Assembly (NCBI GenBank): GCA_050949705.1
Contig: JBMNGG010000006.1
Location: 80,644-144,643, forward strand
Direction: 5' to 3'
DNA: 64,000 nt
Source: JBMNGG01 sp050949705
GTDB taxonomy: Bacteria; Bacillota; Thermosediminibacteria; Thermosediminibacterales; Tepidanaerobacteraceae
Numbering within the stretch: the stretch's first letter is position 1; every line of letters starts with the position of its first letter. Under the pieces are notes generated by a model. It searched no databases. It was not told the DNA's origin and saw only the letters and a program-made list of their open reading frames with translations. Positions 46,157 through 55,153 of the stretch are shown here, in pieces. Position numbers and translations under genes: made by a program.

Positions 46157-47542
46157 ATGAGAAGAATTTTAGCTGTGATTGCTGCAAAAATCGTAATTTT
46201 TGTTGTTAAACTTTTGGGTCATAGAGGAAGCAATATTGGTGGAGAATTAGCCTTAAGACTATGCCCAGATATTCTAGCCTGGTTTGGTTCAAAAGTAAAA
46301 GATAAAATAATATTTGTCACAGGAACTAATGGAAAGACTTCCACTAACAATATGATATACTCAATAATTAGGGAGCAAGGCCATGCTTGTATCTGCAATG
46401 AACTGGGGGCAAATTTGGATTCAGGCCTTATATCCGCTTTTATAAACAGATCTAATCTTTTTGGACATTTTGATGCAGACTATGCTTGTTTAGAAGTAGA
46501 TGAAGCTTCATTGACAAAGGTTATGAAACACTTAAAGCCTGATATACTTGTTTTTACAAATATATTTCGAGACCAATTAGATCGTTTCAGTGAAATTGAT
46601 GCACTTTTGAACAAAATAAAAATGTCTTTGAAACAATCTGATGAAACGACTTTGATTATAAATGCTGATGATCCTTCTTTGGTTAGCCTTGGACAATCAC
46701 TACCCCATGAAAAATATTATTATGGTGTGGAAACTACACTAGATATGGGTAGTAATGTTTTGGCAATTGATAGTATTTTTTGTAAAAAATGCAACCATAG
46801 ATTGTACTATAAGCACTATTATTACGGTCAGTTGGGACATTATACCTGCGAAAACTGTGAATTTCAGAGACCTTTTCCCGATTATCAGGCCTTGATAATT
46901 GATGACGAAAGAATAAGGACCCTTAGTGTTTTAAGTAAAGATGATACCTTCAAAATCGAAATAGAGATAGACAAGAATGATTCCTATTCAATATATAATA
47001 TGTTGGCTGCTATCTCGTTTGGAGCCTTTATTGGAATTAACTCTGATGGAATATTGAGAGGACTTGAGAGCTATCAGCCTCAAGTAGGCCGAATGGAACG
47101 GTTTTATATAAAGAAACCCATTACCTTGAATCTAGCTAAAAACCCTGTAGGTTTTAACGAATCTATGAAATTGGTAAACCAAGATACAAATACTAAGACC
47201 ATCGCCATAGGGGTGAATGATTTACCCCAGGACGGTCGCGATGTTTCATGGTTATGGGATACAAATTTCGAAATGTTATTAGAAGAGGATGAAAAGATTG
47301 AAAGCTATATATTATTTGGTCAGCGAAGATATGATATGGCTCTCCGCCTGAAATATGCCGGGGCAAATCATAAAAAACTTATTATCCTTGATACCGCGGA
47401 GGATGTAATAAATGAGATTGTAAAAGATAAAAGCGAAGTGGGATATATATTGTTAAACTATAGTCTATTGTTTGAGACTCAGAAAATCTTAAAAAGGAGA
47501 AATGAAGATGCTGGAGTTAACTCTGTGCCATCTATATCCTGA
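46157..47542 (+). CDS. murT: Lipid II isoglutaminyl synthase subunit MurT
   Basis: A 461-residue Mur-ligase-family protein. FVTGTNGKTSTNNMIYSII is the ATP loop; YACLEVDEASLTKV and NIFRDQLDRFSEID follow as in MurT; a four-cysteine ribbon (CKKCNHRLYYKH, then YTCENCEF) at about 212-240 is specific to MurT; the C-terminal domain is DUF1727. With GatD it amidates the D-glutamate of lipid II on the inner face of the membrane, which is needed for efficient peptidoglycan cross-linking. GGAGGAG precedes the start. It overlaps gatD by 35 bases, so the two are coupled. Confidence 0.95.
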   Translation: MRRILAVIAAKIVIFVVKLLGHRGSNIGGELALRLCPDILAWFGSKVKDKIIFVTGTNGKTSTNNMIYSIIREQGHACICNELGANLDSGLISAFINRSNLFGHFDADYACLEVDEASLTKVMKHLKPDILVFTNIFRDQLDRFSEIDALLNKIKMSLKQSDETTLIINADDPSLVSLGQSLPHEKYYYGVETTLDMGSNVLAIDSIFCKKCNHRLYYKHYYYGQLGHYTCENCEFQRPFPDYQALIIDDERIRTLSVLSKDDTFKIEIEIDKNDSYSIYNMLAAISFGAFIGINSDGILRGLESYQPQVGRMERFYIKKPITLNLAKNPVGFNESMKLVNQDTNTKTIAIGVNDLPQDGRDVSWLWDTNFEMLLEEDEKIESYILFGQRRYDMALRLKYAGANHKKLIILDTAEDVINEIVKDKSEVGYILLNYSLLFETQKILKRRNEDAGVNSVPSIS

Positions 47543-48239
47543 ACTGTTAAATCTATATGGTGATACGGGAAACATAATATCATTGGTGAAACGCTGCCAA
47601 TGGAGAAATATAAATGTAAAAGTAAAAAAGTATAATCTTGGAGATAAAGTAGATTTTGGAGATGTAGATATATTTTTTATTGGTGGTGGTGCGGATAGTG
47701 AGCAGGTTATTGCAGGTAATGATATGAAGAAGATTAAACCCCAATTAAAAAATGCGATCGAAGAAGGGAAAGTGATTTTAGCTATCTGTGGTGGATTCCA
47801 GTTGTTGGGTATGTATTACCAAAGTAATGAAGGTAATGTTGAAGGACTTGGACTCCTAGATTTTCACACAAAGGCAGGAAACAGATATTTTGTTGGCAAT
47901 ACAGTAGTAAATACAGGTGATTATCATTTAGTAGGCTTTGAGAATCATACAGGTAGAACTTACTTAAACAACTTGAAGCCTTTAGGTCATGTAATACACG
48001 GATTTGGGAATAATGGCGAAGATAAAACTGAAGGTGTCCGTTATAAAAATGTTATCGGAACCTATCTGCACGGTCCATTATTACCCAAAAACCCTAGGTT
48101 ATGTGATGATATTATAAGAATATCGTTGAAAAACAAGTATAATATAGAAAGCCTTGAAGAATTAGACGATTCTTTGGAAATTAAAGCTAGGGAACATACA
48201 TTAAGGTCAATAAGTAACAGGTTTTCATCTCTGGCTTAG
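47508..48239 (+). CDS. gatD: Lipid II isoglutaminyl synthase glutaminase subunit GatD
   Basis: Read from ATG 47508, eight bases after AAGGAG; an ATG at 47502 is too close to that site. The 243 residues form a class I glutamine amidotransferase of the CobB/CobQ-like type: IFFIGGGADSEQ, catalytic cysteine in ILAICGGFQLLG, catalytic histidine in TYLHGPLLPKNP. It releases ammonia from glutamine for MurT. The overlap with murT is the standard arrangement in Firmicutes. Confidence 0.95.
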   Translation: MLELTLCHLYPELLNLYGDTGNIISLVKRCQWRNINVKVKKYNLGDKVDFGDVDIFFIGGGADSEQVIAGNDMKKIKPQLKNAIEEGKVILAICGGFQLLGMYYQSNEGNVEGLGLLDFHTKAGNRYFVGNTVVNTGDYHLVGFENHTGRTYLNNLKPLGHVIHGFGNNGEDKTEGVRYKNVIGTYLHGPLLPKNPRLCDDIIRISLKNKYNIESLEELDDSLEIKAREHTLRSISNRFSSLA

Positions 48240-48274
48240 CATTCACTTAGACCTTTCATTAAAGGAGCAAATCC

Positions 48275-48895
48275 ATGTTAGAATTAATAGCCATGACAAC
48301 AATGCTGGTTGACCATATGGGAGTAGTCTTTTTCCCTGATATTACAGCATTTAGAATTATCGGTCGTATTTCTTTTCCAATCTACTGCTTTCTTTTGACT
48401 CGTGGATATTGTTATACTAGTAATTTTAACAAATACTTATTACGACTAATATTGCTGGCTTTTATCAGTCAACCTATATATATGGGGTTATTTGGCTTGG
48501 AAAGACCTAATGTTATTTTTACTCTTGTGGTATGTCTAATAATACTTAAACTTATGGAAAAGCCTAAAGTTTTAAATATAATAGTATCACTAACGCTAAC
48601 AATATTTCTGACTTTCGGATTTGAATATGGTTCATATGCTGTTTTGTTGGTTCTAATATATAAAAACGTTAAGAATCCATATAATATACTTATTGCTCAT
48701 CTAATCTTAAATATAGCATACTTTTTCCATTATAGTTGGATTCAACAGTTCAGTATATTAGGAAGTTTAGTTATTACTTTATATACATCATGGGGTTTCT
48801 TATCTGATTTTAAGGTCAACAGATTGACATATAGGGCTTTTTATCCAATCCATATGTTATGCTTATTGGTAGCAAAGCTTTTTTCTAATCTATAA
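48275..48895 (+). CDS. TraX-family membrane protein
   Basis: A 206-residue protein with six or more membrane helices. MTTMLVDHMGVVFFPD at the start and RIIGRISFPIYCFLLTRGY next are the TraX/acyltransferase-3-like signature; family members acetylate F-pilin in conjugative plasmids but chromosomal copies are common in Firmicutes and of unknown target. GGAGC precedes the ATG. It follows gatD by 35 bases, so it may be in the same transcript. No conjugation genes lie nearby. Confidence 0.85.
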   Translation: MLELIAMTTMLVDHMGVVFFPDITAFRIIGRISFPIYCFLLTRGYCYTSNFNKYLLRLILLAFISQPIYMGLFGLERPNVIFTLVVCLIILKLMEKPKVLNIIVSLTLTIFLTFGFEYGSYAVLLVLIYKNVKNPYNILIAHLILNIAYFFHYSWIQQFSILGSLVITLYTSWGFLSDFKVNRLTYRAFYPIHMLCLLVAKLFSNL

Positions 48896-48925
48896 TAAAA
48901 GGCCTAAATTTTTCAGGAATGATAC

Positions 48926-48954
48926 TTGATATAAAATAATGTATAAGATATAAT
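48926..48954 (+). promoter_or_regulatory. Sigma-A promoter of the cobalamin-capture operon
   Basis: TTGATA, 17 bases, TATAAT, about 25 bases upstream of the first cobalamin aptamer. Confidence 0.85.
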
Positions 48955-48977
48955 AAAGCTGAAAATAGAAAAAGTTA

Positions 48978-49121
48978 CAAGTTCAGTTCTTAGGAATCTG
49001 GTGAAAATCCAGAACGGTCCGGCCACTGTAAGTGGGGAGCAAGCTTTACTTAAGCCACTGGCTTTGCTGGGAAGGCAAAAGCGAGCGATTATCCACAAGT
49101 CAGGATACTAGACTGAGCGGA
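48978..49121 (+). ncRNA. Cobalamin riboswitch, first of a tandem pair
   Basis: Outer stem GTTCAGT / ACTGAGC encloses GGTGAAAATCCAGAACGGTC, GGCCACTGTAAGTGG, GCCACTGG, TGGGAAGGC and a variant B12 box (AGTCAGGATACTAG). All core elements of a cobalamin aptamer are present in order. Its B12 box differs from that of the second copy, so the two are not a recent duplication. Confidence 0.92.
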
Positions 49122-49176
49122 TTGTATATAATATACCTTCCAAGGAAAGGTAATATTGATTTTATTTTTTAGCATA

Positions 49177-49212
49177 AAACACTCTGACCTTGATGAAGGT
49201 TAGGGTGTTTTT
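49177..49212 (+). terminator. Terminator of the first cobalamin riboswitch
   Basis: CACTCTGACCTT / AAGGTTAGGGTG stem (two wobble pairs), GATG loop, T-run. Confidence 0.88.
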
Positions 49213-49238
49213 AATTTCTATAAAAATTAAATAATAAT

Positions 49239-49385
49239 AATGTGATGATAAAGGGAAAAGGGTGAAAATCCCTTGCTGTAGTCGCAGCTGTAACCGGTGA
49301 TGAAGGCTTGCTTGTGCCACTGTCTAATCGATGGGAAGGCTAGCCAGAAGATGAACCGGAAGCCAGAAGACCTTGTCATTACATT
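49239..49385 (+). ncRNA. Cobalamin riboswitch, second of a tandem pair
   Basis: Closed by AATGTGATGA / TCATTACATT. Contains GGGTGAAAATCCCTTGCTG, GTCGCAGCTGTAACC, GTGCCACTGTC, GATGGGAAGGC and B12 box AGCCAGAAGACCTTG. It begins only 27 bases after the first riboswitch's terminator, with no gene between them, and is followed by its own terminator. Confidence 0.94.
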
Positions 49386-49450
49386 CTTCTTATTTATCTC
49401 CGGCCTAGAGATAGGGCAGAAAAATAAGCTGATGTGCATTTAGCCATTGT

Positions 49451-49486
49451 GCCCCCTTTTTCTTAATTGGAGAAGGGGGCTTTTTG
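49451..49486 (+). terminator. Terminator of the second cobalamin riboswitch
   Basis: GCCCCCTT / AAGGGGGC stem with 14-base loop followed by TTTTTG. Confidence 0.9.
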
Positions 49487-49535
49487 AATACAACAAAAGA
49501 GCTTAAAAGCCGGTATTTATGAGAAAGGAGGAGCG

Positions 49536-49547
49536 ATGAAAAAGTAA
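49536..49547 (+). other. Three-codon mini-ORF behind a perfect ribosome site
   Basis: AAAGGAGGAGCG is followed by ATG AAA AAG TAA, 48 bases ahead of the real first gene, which itself starts MKKK. The ribosome site is better than that of the gene. It may be a leader peptide or a decayed earlier start. Confidence 0.35.
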
Positions 49548-49594
49548 GGACAAAATATACAGGAAAAATTTAAATTTTAAAAGGGGGATAACAC

Positions 49595-51121
49595 ATGAAA
49601 AAGAAAATCACAAGTTTACTCATTATTATTTCACTGATGTGCAGTTTTGTACCGGGTTTTTACCTTGACGCCAATGCGTCAGATAAATCAACAGTTCTTG
49701 AGGAAGTATATGGAGACAAAACCAATGAAGAGAAAATAGCAGATGCAATAGATTCTTTGAGAGGCTACTATTTAAAAGGCGATGATGATTTTACATTTCA
49801 AGTGGCATTGGGCTATATCTTTACCAGTGGCAACTTGGAAAATGACTTACATATAATTCAACAAAGATTCAAAGTGAATGAGAACCCCGACAGTGCATCA
49901 GCCTATGCAGGGAATATAATGGGTCTTATTGCTGCAGGTAAGGACCCTAGGACTTACAATGGTCAAAACCATGTAAGAACTCTCGCCGAAAGTCAAAAGG
50001 GACAAGGAAAATTTATCATCAGCCCATGGGATGATTATCCCACTACTGTTGCTTTTAGTATGCTAGCTTTAGACATGGCAAAAGCCGACTATGATGTGGA
50101 AAAGGCTGTCGAAGCATTGTTAAGTTATCAAGGTGAAGATGGCGGTTTTGATGGCGGATGGGGTGCAAACGTTGACGATACAGCCATGAGCATAATGGCT
50201 TTAGGAAACCACAAAGACATCAATGGAGTAGAAGCTGCCATAGACAAGAGTATAACTTACATAAAGGCTAATCAACAAGATAACGGTGGATTTTTAGGAT
50301 GGGATGGTATAAGCCCATGTTCTATATCCGCGGTTATTCAAGGGCTTATAGCCATAGGTGAAGATCCTCTATCTGAAGAATGGATTAAAAATGGCAACAC
50401 CATGCTTGATGCCCTGCTTTCACTGATGGAAGATGACCATTTTGCTACTAGCTTTGACACAGAACAAGCATTTTGTGCCCTTGCAGACTTGTATAGAGGA
50501 AAGTCCCTGTTTCATGAGATTAGTATTAAAGATACAGGACCATCAAAAGTAACAATACAAATACCTTTATCAACTAAGTTAAAAGAAAATGGCAAACTGA
50601 AACTTACGGCAAATGTTTATGATGACAAGAATGAAATACTTTCGGCACATAATCTGATATGGGAAAGCTCCGATGAAAATGTAGCTCAGGTTGATGGTGT
50701 TGGTTTAGTCACTGCAAAAAGTGCCGGAACTGTAACTATAACCGTAAAGGTAAGAGACCATGAGGATATATCTGACACTATAGAGCTCACTGTAGAGCCA
50801 GAAGAATTTAAAGTAACCAGAATAGGAACAGAGGATATTAAAAATGGAAGTGAAGCAAAACTAAAGTTTGAGATACAGGAAAACTTAGGACAAACTAAGT
50901 GTGCAACACTAATCATAGCGCTTTACGACAAAAATACTAACAAAATGATCAACTATTCTTTTGCACACAAACAATTTGAACCAGGAGAAACTACCAATTT
51001 AGGTGCTGGTTTTTTGGTGCCGGATGCCGGAGCATATATCATAAAATGTTTTGTATGGGAAAGCTTTGAAAACCAAGATGTTATTTTAACAAACCCCATC
51101 GAAATAGAGGTGCAGCAGTAA
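49595..51121 (+). CDS. Secreted alpha/alpha-toroid protein with Ig-like domain (intrinsic-factor alpha-domain-like)
   Basis: A 508-residue secreted protein: signal peptide 1-28 ending NASD; residues about 45-310 are repeats of the prenyltransferase/terpene-cyclase-like alpha6/alpha6 toroid (VEALLSYQGEDGGFDGGWG, TAMSIMALGNHKD, KANQQDNGGFLGWDG, SAVIQGLIAIGEDP); residues about 330-410 are a BIG2 bacterial Ig-like domain (GVGLVTAKSAGTVTITVKV); residues 410-508 a second beta domain. No catalytic aspartate-rich motif of a cyclase is present. The same toroid forms the alpha domain of mammalian intrinsic factor and transcobalamin. First gene after the tandem cobalamin riboswitches, so a cobalamin-binding role is likely. 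No cell-wall anchor seen. Confidence 0.82.
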   Translation: MKKKITSLLIIISLMCSFVPGFYLDANASDKSTVLEEVYGDKTNEEKIADAIDSLRGYYLKGDDDFTFQVALGYIFTSGNLENDLHIIQQRFKVNENPDSASAYAGNIMGLIAAGKDPRTYNGQNHVRTLAESQKGQGKFIISPWDDYPTTVAFSMLALDMAKADYDVEKAVEALLSYQGEDGGFDGGWGANVDDTAMSIMALGNHKDINGVEAAIDKSITYIKANQQDNGGFLGWDGISPCSISAVIQGLIAIGEDPLSEEWIKNGNTMLDALLSLMEDDHFATSFDTEQAFCALADLYRGKSLFHEISIKDTGPSKVTIQIPLSTKLKENGKLKLTANVYDDKNEILSAHNLIWESSDENVAQVDGVGLVTAKSAGTVTITVKVRDHEDISDTIELTVEPEEFKVTRIGTEDIKNGSEAKLKFEIQENLGQTKCATLIIALYDKNTNKMINYSFAHKQFEPGETTNLGAGFLVPDAGAYIIKCFVWESFENQDVILTNPIEIEVQQ

Positions 51122-51204
51122 AGTGTAGCTCAATCTACTCCCTGGTGTAATCGGAACTTAGGGTTTCGGCTGCCTTAACTAATCACATTATGGAGGTGTA
51201 TACC

Positions 51205-53373
51205 GTGAGAAAAAAGCTCATATCATTTCTGCTGATATTTGTATTACTGCTGCCATCCTTTGCTTTTGGGGCAGGTGCTACAATAGATTATGATTTTAAT
51301 GGCGACAGGGTTACTATTACAATAAAAGAGGATAGTTACAAACCTGTCAGTATCGTTATCGAAGATGGCAGCAGAAAGTTTTATATAGATCAAAAAGAAA
51401 CGGATGTAGACGGAAAAGCTGTATTTGATACCCAATTGGAAAGAGGGAAAGAATATAAGTGTACAACAAATATAGATGGAGTTAAGCAGACCGAGACTAT
51501 AAGTGTCGAAAAAGATAGTCCGGAAGACCCTGAACAGCCGGAAAAGCCAGATGTAGCATATATTTACATAAAAGGGTACAGGGATGTAATATTGCCTGAA
51601 ACAGAGGTGAAAATAAACAAAGGCGATACAGTGCTGAGCTTAACTAGAAGAGTATTAAATTCCAAAGAAATAGATATCAAGGTCAGAGGCGGATATGTTT
51701 CAGGTATTGATAATCAAAACGAGTTTGATAAAGGCCCCAATAGTGGGTGGATGTTCACCGTTAACGGAAAATTTGCAGGAATCGGTGCGGGTAGTGTAAC
51801 TGTAAGAAGTGGGGACTATATTGAGTGGTTATATACTACAGATTTGGGCGAAGATATTGGCAACATCTATGAAGACCCCGAAAATAGTATTGTTGATAAT
51901 GCTCTGGATCTGCTAGATGATAAAAACGTTGGGGAAAAAGAGATCATTGAAATGGTAAAGGACATAACTGACTATATTGTGCATGCGGTAGATAGCCTAA
52001 AAAGCAAAGACCATGTAAAAACTGTATTAAAGGATTTTAGAGATGTTAACAATATTTTCTTAAAGGTTTTAGAGAGATTGAAATCAGAAGAGAACTTTGA
52101 AAATGCAGCAGCCAATAGCTTAAAGATAGGTGAAATGGCGGCAAAACTGCTAAGTTATACCGATGAAAAAGACATGACAAATGAAATAATATTAGCAGCA
52201 AAAGAGAGTACCGGTATCGCTCTTGCATTTGTAAACAAAGTGAGCAATGAGAGCAGAATTGAAAAAATAATCGAAGATTTGCTGGAAGTATCCATTGAGC
52301 TCAATAAAAAATTGTTAGAAAAACAGCCGGACCATATTAAACCAGAACAAAGATTCTTGGCAGTATTACCTCAGGAATATGAAGATAGTGTAGACATAAA
52401 TCTGCCTGGAATTTTATTAAGTTTGGCAACGGAAAAGGGAATAACAAAGCTGGATTTGTCCTCAGAAATGTTGACTGCAGCTTTGCCTATGGATGCTTTA
52501 AATGAAATTCAAAAGAAACAAGGGCTTAAGATAACTGCAAAAAGAGCTGACAAATCAGTATTACCTAATACAGTGCAAGACCAAATTCCTGATGGTAGTT
52601 TCATAATTGAGATATCAGAAGTTAGTCAGCAAGAATTTGACAAGCCCATAGAAGTAGGAATACCTTTTGCCGGTACATATAATAATGAGGCAGCTGTAAC
52701 TGTGTTTTTACTGAAAGACAACGGTAATATTCAACCTGTGGGAGGTCTTTACGATTCTACTGTTAAAAAAGTTAAGTTTTTTACCACTCATTTCAGTACA
52801 TACTTTACTAAAGAATCTATAGAAGATTTCACGGATACTGAGAATCATTGGGCCAAAAAAGAAATTGGTGTCCTAGCTGGCAAGGGCATCATCAGAGGCA
52901 AAGGGGAAGGAATATTTGAACCTGATGCCTATATTACAAGGGCCGAATTTGTTGCGCTGATAACAAGAGTATTGGGATATGACGAAAACCATCAATATAC
53001 AATACCTTTTACTGATGTAAGGCAAAAGGACTGGTACTATAATCCAATAACAGTCGCTTACAATAATGGTCTGGTTAATGGGAAATCCGCAACAGAGTTT
53101 GACCCCAATGGTAATATTACAAGACAGGAAATGACAAAAATCATTTCAAACATATTGGAAAACAAATTCCTGCGGCAAGAAAACTTGGAGGACTTGAAAG
53201 AGTTTAACGATTTTGAGCAAATTGCCCCATGGGCTCGGGAAAGTGCCGCTTTGTGCCTGAGAGAAAAAATTATTAATGGCATAAATGAAGGGGTATTCGC
53301 ACCCCTAGAAAACGCCACAAGGGCACAAGCTGCAACGATACTTTATCGTATCTACGGATTACTAATTAAATAA
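51205..53373 (+). CDS. S-layer-anchored DUF4430 (transcobalamin C-like) protein
   Basis: Read from GTG 51205 because GGAGG ends eight bases before it; ATG 51190 overlaps that site. Signal peptide 1-22 (FAFGAGA). About residues 25-95 form a beta domain; 100-205 a DUF4430 domain with its signature FDKGPNSGWMFTVNGKFAG and YIEWLYTTDLGEDIG; 210-380 a helical spacer; 385-545 a beta-rich region; 552-722 three S-layer homology repeats (WAKKEIGVLAGKGIIRGKG, DWYYNPITVAYNNGLVNGK, WARESAALCLREKIINGI). DUF4430 is the family of the C-terminal beta domain of transcobalamin, which clamps the corrin ring. The protein should sit on the cell wall and supply the beta half of a split B12 binder. Confidence 0.85.
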   Translation: MRKKLISFLLIFVLLLPSFAFGAGATIDYDFNGDRVTITIKEDSYKPVSIVIEDGSRKFYIDQKETDVDGKAVFDTQLERGKEYKCTTNIDGVKQTETISVEKDSPEDPEQPEKPDVAYIYIKGYRDVILPETEVKINKGDTVLSLTRRVLNSKEIDIKVRGGYVSGIDNQNEFDKGPNSGWMFTVNGKFAGIGAGSVTVRSGDYIEWLYTTDLGEDIGNIYEDPENSIVDNALDLLDDKNVGEKEIIEMVKDITDYIVHAVDSLKSKDHVKTVLKDFRDVNNIFLKVLERLKSEENFENAAANSLKIGEMAAKLLSYTDEKDMTNEIILAAKESTGIALAFVNKVSNESRIEKIIEDLLEVSIELNKKLLEKQPDHIKPEQRFLAVLPQEYEDSVDINLPGILLSLATEKGITKLDLSSEMLTAALPMDALNEIQKKQGLKITAKRADKSVLPNTVQDQIPDGSFIIEISEVSQQEFDKPIEVGIPFAGTYNNEAAVTVFLLKDNGNIQPVGGLYDSTVKKVKFFTTHFSTYFTKESIEDFTDTENHWAKKEIGVLAGKGIIRGKGEGIFEPDAYITRAEFVALITRVLGYDENHQYTIPFTDVRQKDWYYNPITVAYNNGLVNGKSATEFDPNGNITRQEMTKIISNILENKFLRQENLEDLKEFNDFEQIAPWARESAALCLREKIINGINEGVFAPLENATRAQAATILYRIYGLLIK

Positions 53374-53410
53374 CATCGGTAGGAAGGAGGAAGCAGAGGC
53401 GGGAAGCAGA

Positions 53411-53561
53411 GGGACGGTTCCTTTGCTTCCGAAGAAGCATGGGGGAGTTTAGTGTGAAATTTGAGGAATAAACTGTAACTTTCATACATTCTCATATTCG
53501 GTAGCGTCATGGTTTTTTCTGCGACCCTCTTAGTCCACAGTAGTCCACTCCAAACCGTCCC
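53411..53561. repeat. Inverted-repeat element, REP/MITE-like
   Basis: GGGACGGTT at the left and AACCGTCCC at the right flank about 130 bases without coding capacity, in the gap between two genes of the operon. GGGACGGTTCC-type ends are familiar from dispersed palindromic elements moved by IS200-like Y1 transposases in clostridia. No transposase is inside, so it would be non-autonomous. Confidence 0.5.
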
Positions 53562-53635
53562 CATGGACATGATCAATTAAGTTTTCCGGTGTCTGCAGTA
53601 ATTACTTGGTTATTCATAAAATATGAGGTGAGAAA

Positions 53636-55153
53636 ATGTATAACAAATCACAAGCAAAAAAAGTTATTGCTTTGACTTTAGCGGTATTTCTTGTTTGTCA
53701 ATTTTGCTGCTACGCCTTTGCTGCAGAGGAAGCAAGTATCGGTCAAGAAAAAATATCCGATGCCATTGATGAGATTGTAAAATATATCTATGAAAATAAT
53801 AAAGACTCGGGACTAACTGAGTGGCAAATTATCGGCATGAGGGCAGCGGGTATAGAAATTCCGGAAAAATACTATGAAAACTTAGAGGAATACGTCAAAG
53901 CTCAGGAAGGCTATTTTAGAAAAATCACCGACTATGCAAAGCTTGCAATGTCGGTGAGAGTCTTGAATCGTGATCCTAGGAATGTATCAGGATACGACCT
54001 TATAGAAAAAATTTATAACAATGATAATATGACACTTCAGGGCACTAATGGTCCGATCTTTGCATTGATAGCCATAGATGTCTGTGGTTACTCAATTCCA
54101 AATGATGCTTTGTGGCCTAAAGAAAGACTGTTAGGTTATATATTAAATCAGCAAAATGATGATGGGGGTTTTCCTTTGGTATATGGGGAAAGCAGTGATA
54201 TAGACCTCACTGCCATGGCCATACAGGCACTGTCAAGGTATCAGGAAAACCCGGAAGCAGAGGGTGCTATTGAAAAGGCCGTTGAATTCCTATCACAAAA
54301 GCAATCTGCAGATGGTGGATTTACTTCTTGGGGTGATACCAGCAGTGAAAGTATTTCCCAGACCATAATAGCTCTGACAGCACTAGGAATTGATCCACTA
54401 AAAGACTCTAGATTCGTAAAAGATGGAAATCTCATATCAAAGCTCTTTTCCTTTAGAGAGGTAGACGGCGGATATTCTCACATTGAAGGTGAAAGAAGCA
54501 ATGACATGGCAAGCGAGCAAGCATTAGTGGCATTGGCAGCTTATAGGCGATTTTTAGAAGGCAAGAGTTGGATTTATCTTTTGAAAAATGAGAAAGAAAC
54601 GTTTCCTGATGACAATACTTACTTTTCTGATATAAATAATGCCTCTAAATGGGCAAGGGAATATATCGAAAAAACAAAAAAATACGGTCTGATGGAGGGC
54701 AAAGGGCATAATCAATTTGAACCAAAGCAAAATATAACTCGTGCGGAATTTGCTGCACTGCTGGTAAGGCTGCTGAAATTAGAGGAAAGTAACAAAGCCC
54801 AACAAGTGTTTACTGATGTGAAACCCGACAGTTGGTATTACGGTTATGTTATGAAGTGTTATGAAGAAGGAATAATTACGGGAAAGACAGAGGAAAAATT
54901 TGTGCCAAATGATTATATTACGAGGGAACAAATGGCTGTCATGTTCCAGCGGGCTTTGTCTTTAGAAATTGTTGAAGATGTAATCTTTAAAGATATACAA
55001 GAGGCCTCTCAGTGGGCAGTTCCGGCGATTAAGGCAGTGGTGGGGAATAGGATAATAGTAGGTGACAATGGTGTCTTTTCGCCAAAGCAAAATGTTACTC
55101 GTGAGATGGCTGCAACAGTGATTGTGAGAGTATTTGAAAGAGGCGAAGAGTAG
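53636..55153 (+). CDS. S-layer-anchored alpha/alpha-toroid protein
   Basis: A 505-residue secreted protein: signal peptide 1-29 (CCYAFAAEE); toroid repeats at about 35-310 (LLGYILNQQNDDGGFPLVYG, TAMAIQALSRYQEN, FLSQKQSADGGFTSWGDTS, TIIALTALGIDPLKD, FREVDGGYSHIEG); then three S-layer homology repeats (WAREYIEKTKKYGLMEGKG, SWYYGYVMKCYEEGIITGK, WAVPAIKAVVGNRIIVG). It is the wall-anchored counterpart of the first gene and would provide the alpha half of a B12 binder beside the wall-anchored DUF4430 protein. A GAGGTGAG site precedes the ATG. Its stop overlaps the next start. Confidence 0.84.
   Translation: MYNKSQAKKVIALTLAVFLVCQFCCYAFAAEEASIGQEKISDAIDEIVKYIYENNKDSGLTEWQIIGMRAAGIEIPEKYYENLEEYVKAQEGYFRKITDYAKLAMSVRVLNRDPRNVSGYDLIEKIYNNDNMTLQGTNGPIFALIAIDVCGYSIPNDALWPKERLLGYILNQQNDDGGFPLVYGESSDIDLTAMAIQALSRYQENPEAEGAIEKAVEFLSQKQSADGGFTSWGDTSSESISQTIIALTALGIDPLKDSRFVKDGNLISKLFSFREVDGGYSHIEGERSNDMASEQALVALAAYRRFLEGKSWIYLLKNEKETFPDDNTYFSDINNASKWAREYIEKTKKYGLMEGKGHNQFEPKQNITRAEFAALLVRLLKLEESNKAQQVFTDVKPDSWYYGYVMKCYEEGIITGKTEEKFVPNDYITREQMAVMFQRALSLEIVEDVIFKDIQEASQWAVPAIKAVVGNRIIVGDNGVFSPKQNVTREMAATVIVRVFERGEE

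Noticed and set aside
49595..55153. Terpene cyclase or protein prenyltransferase function for the toroid proteins
   Set aside because: The fold repeats match, but no DXDD-type catalytic motif or zinc ligands are seen, and both proteins are secreted under cobalamin control.
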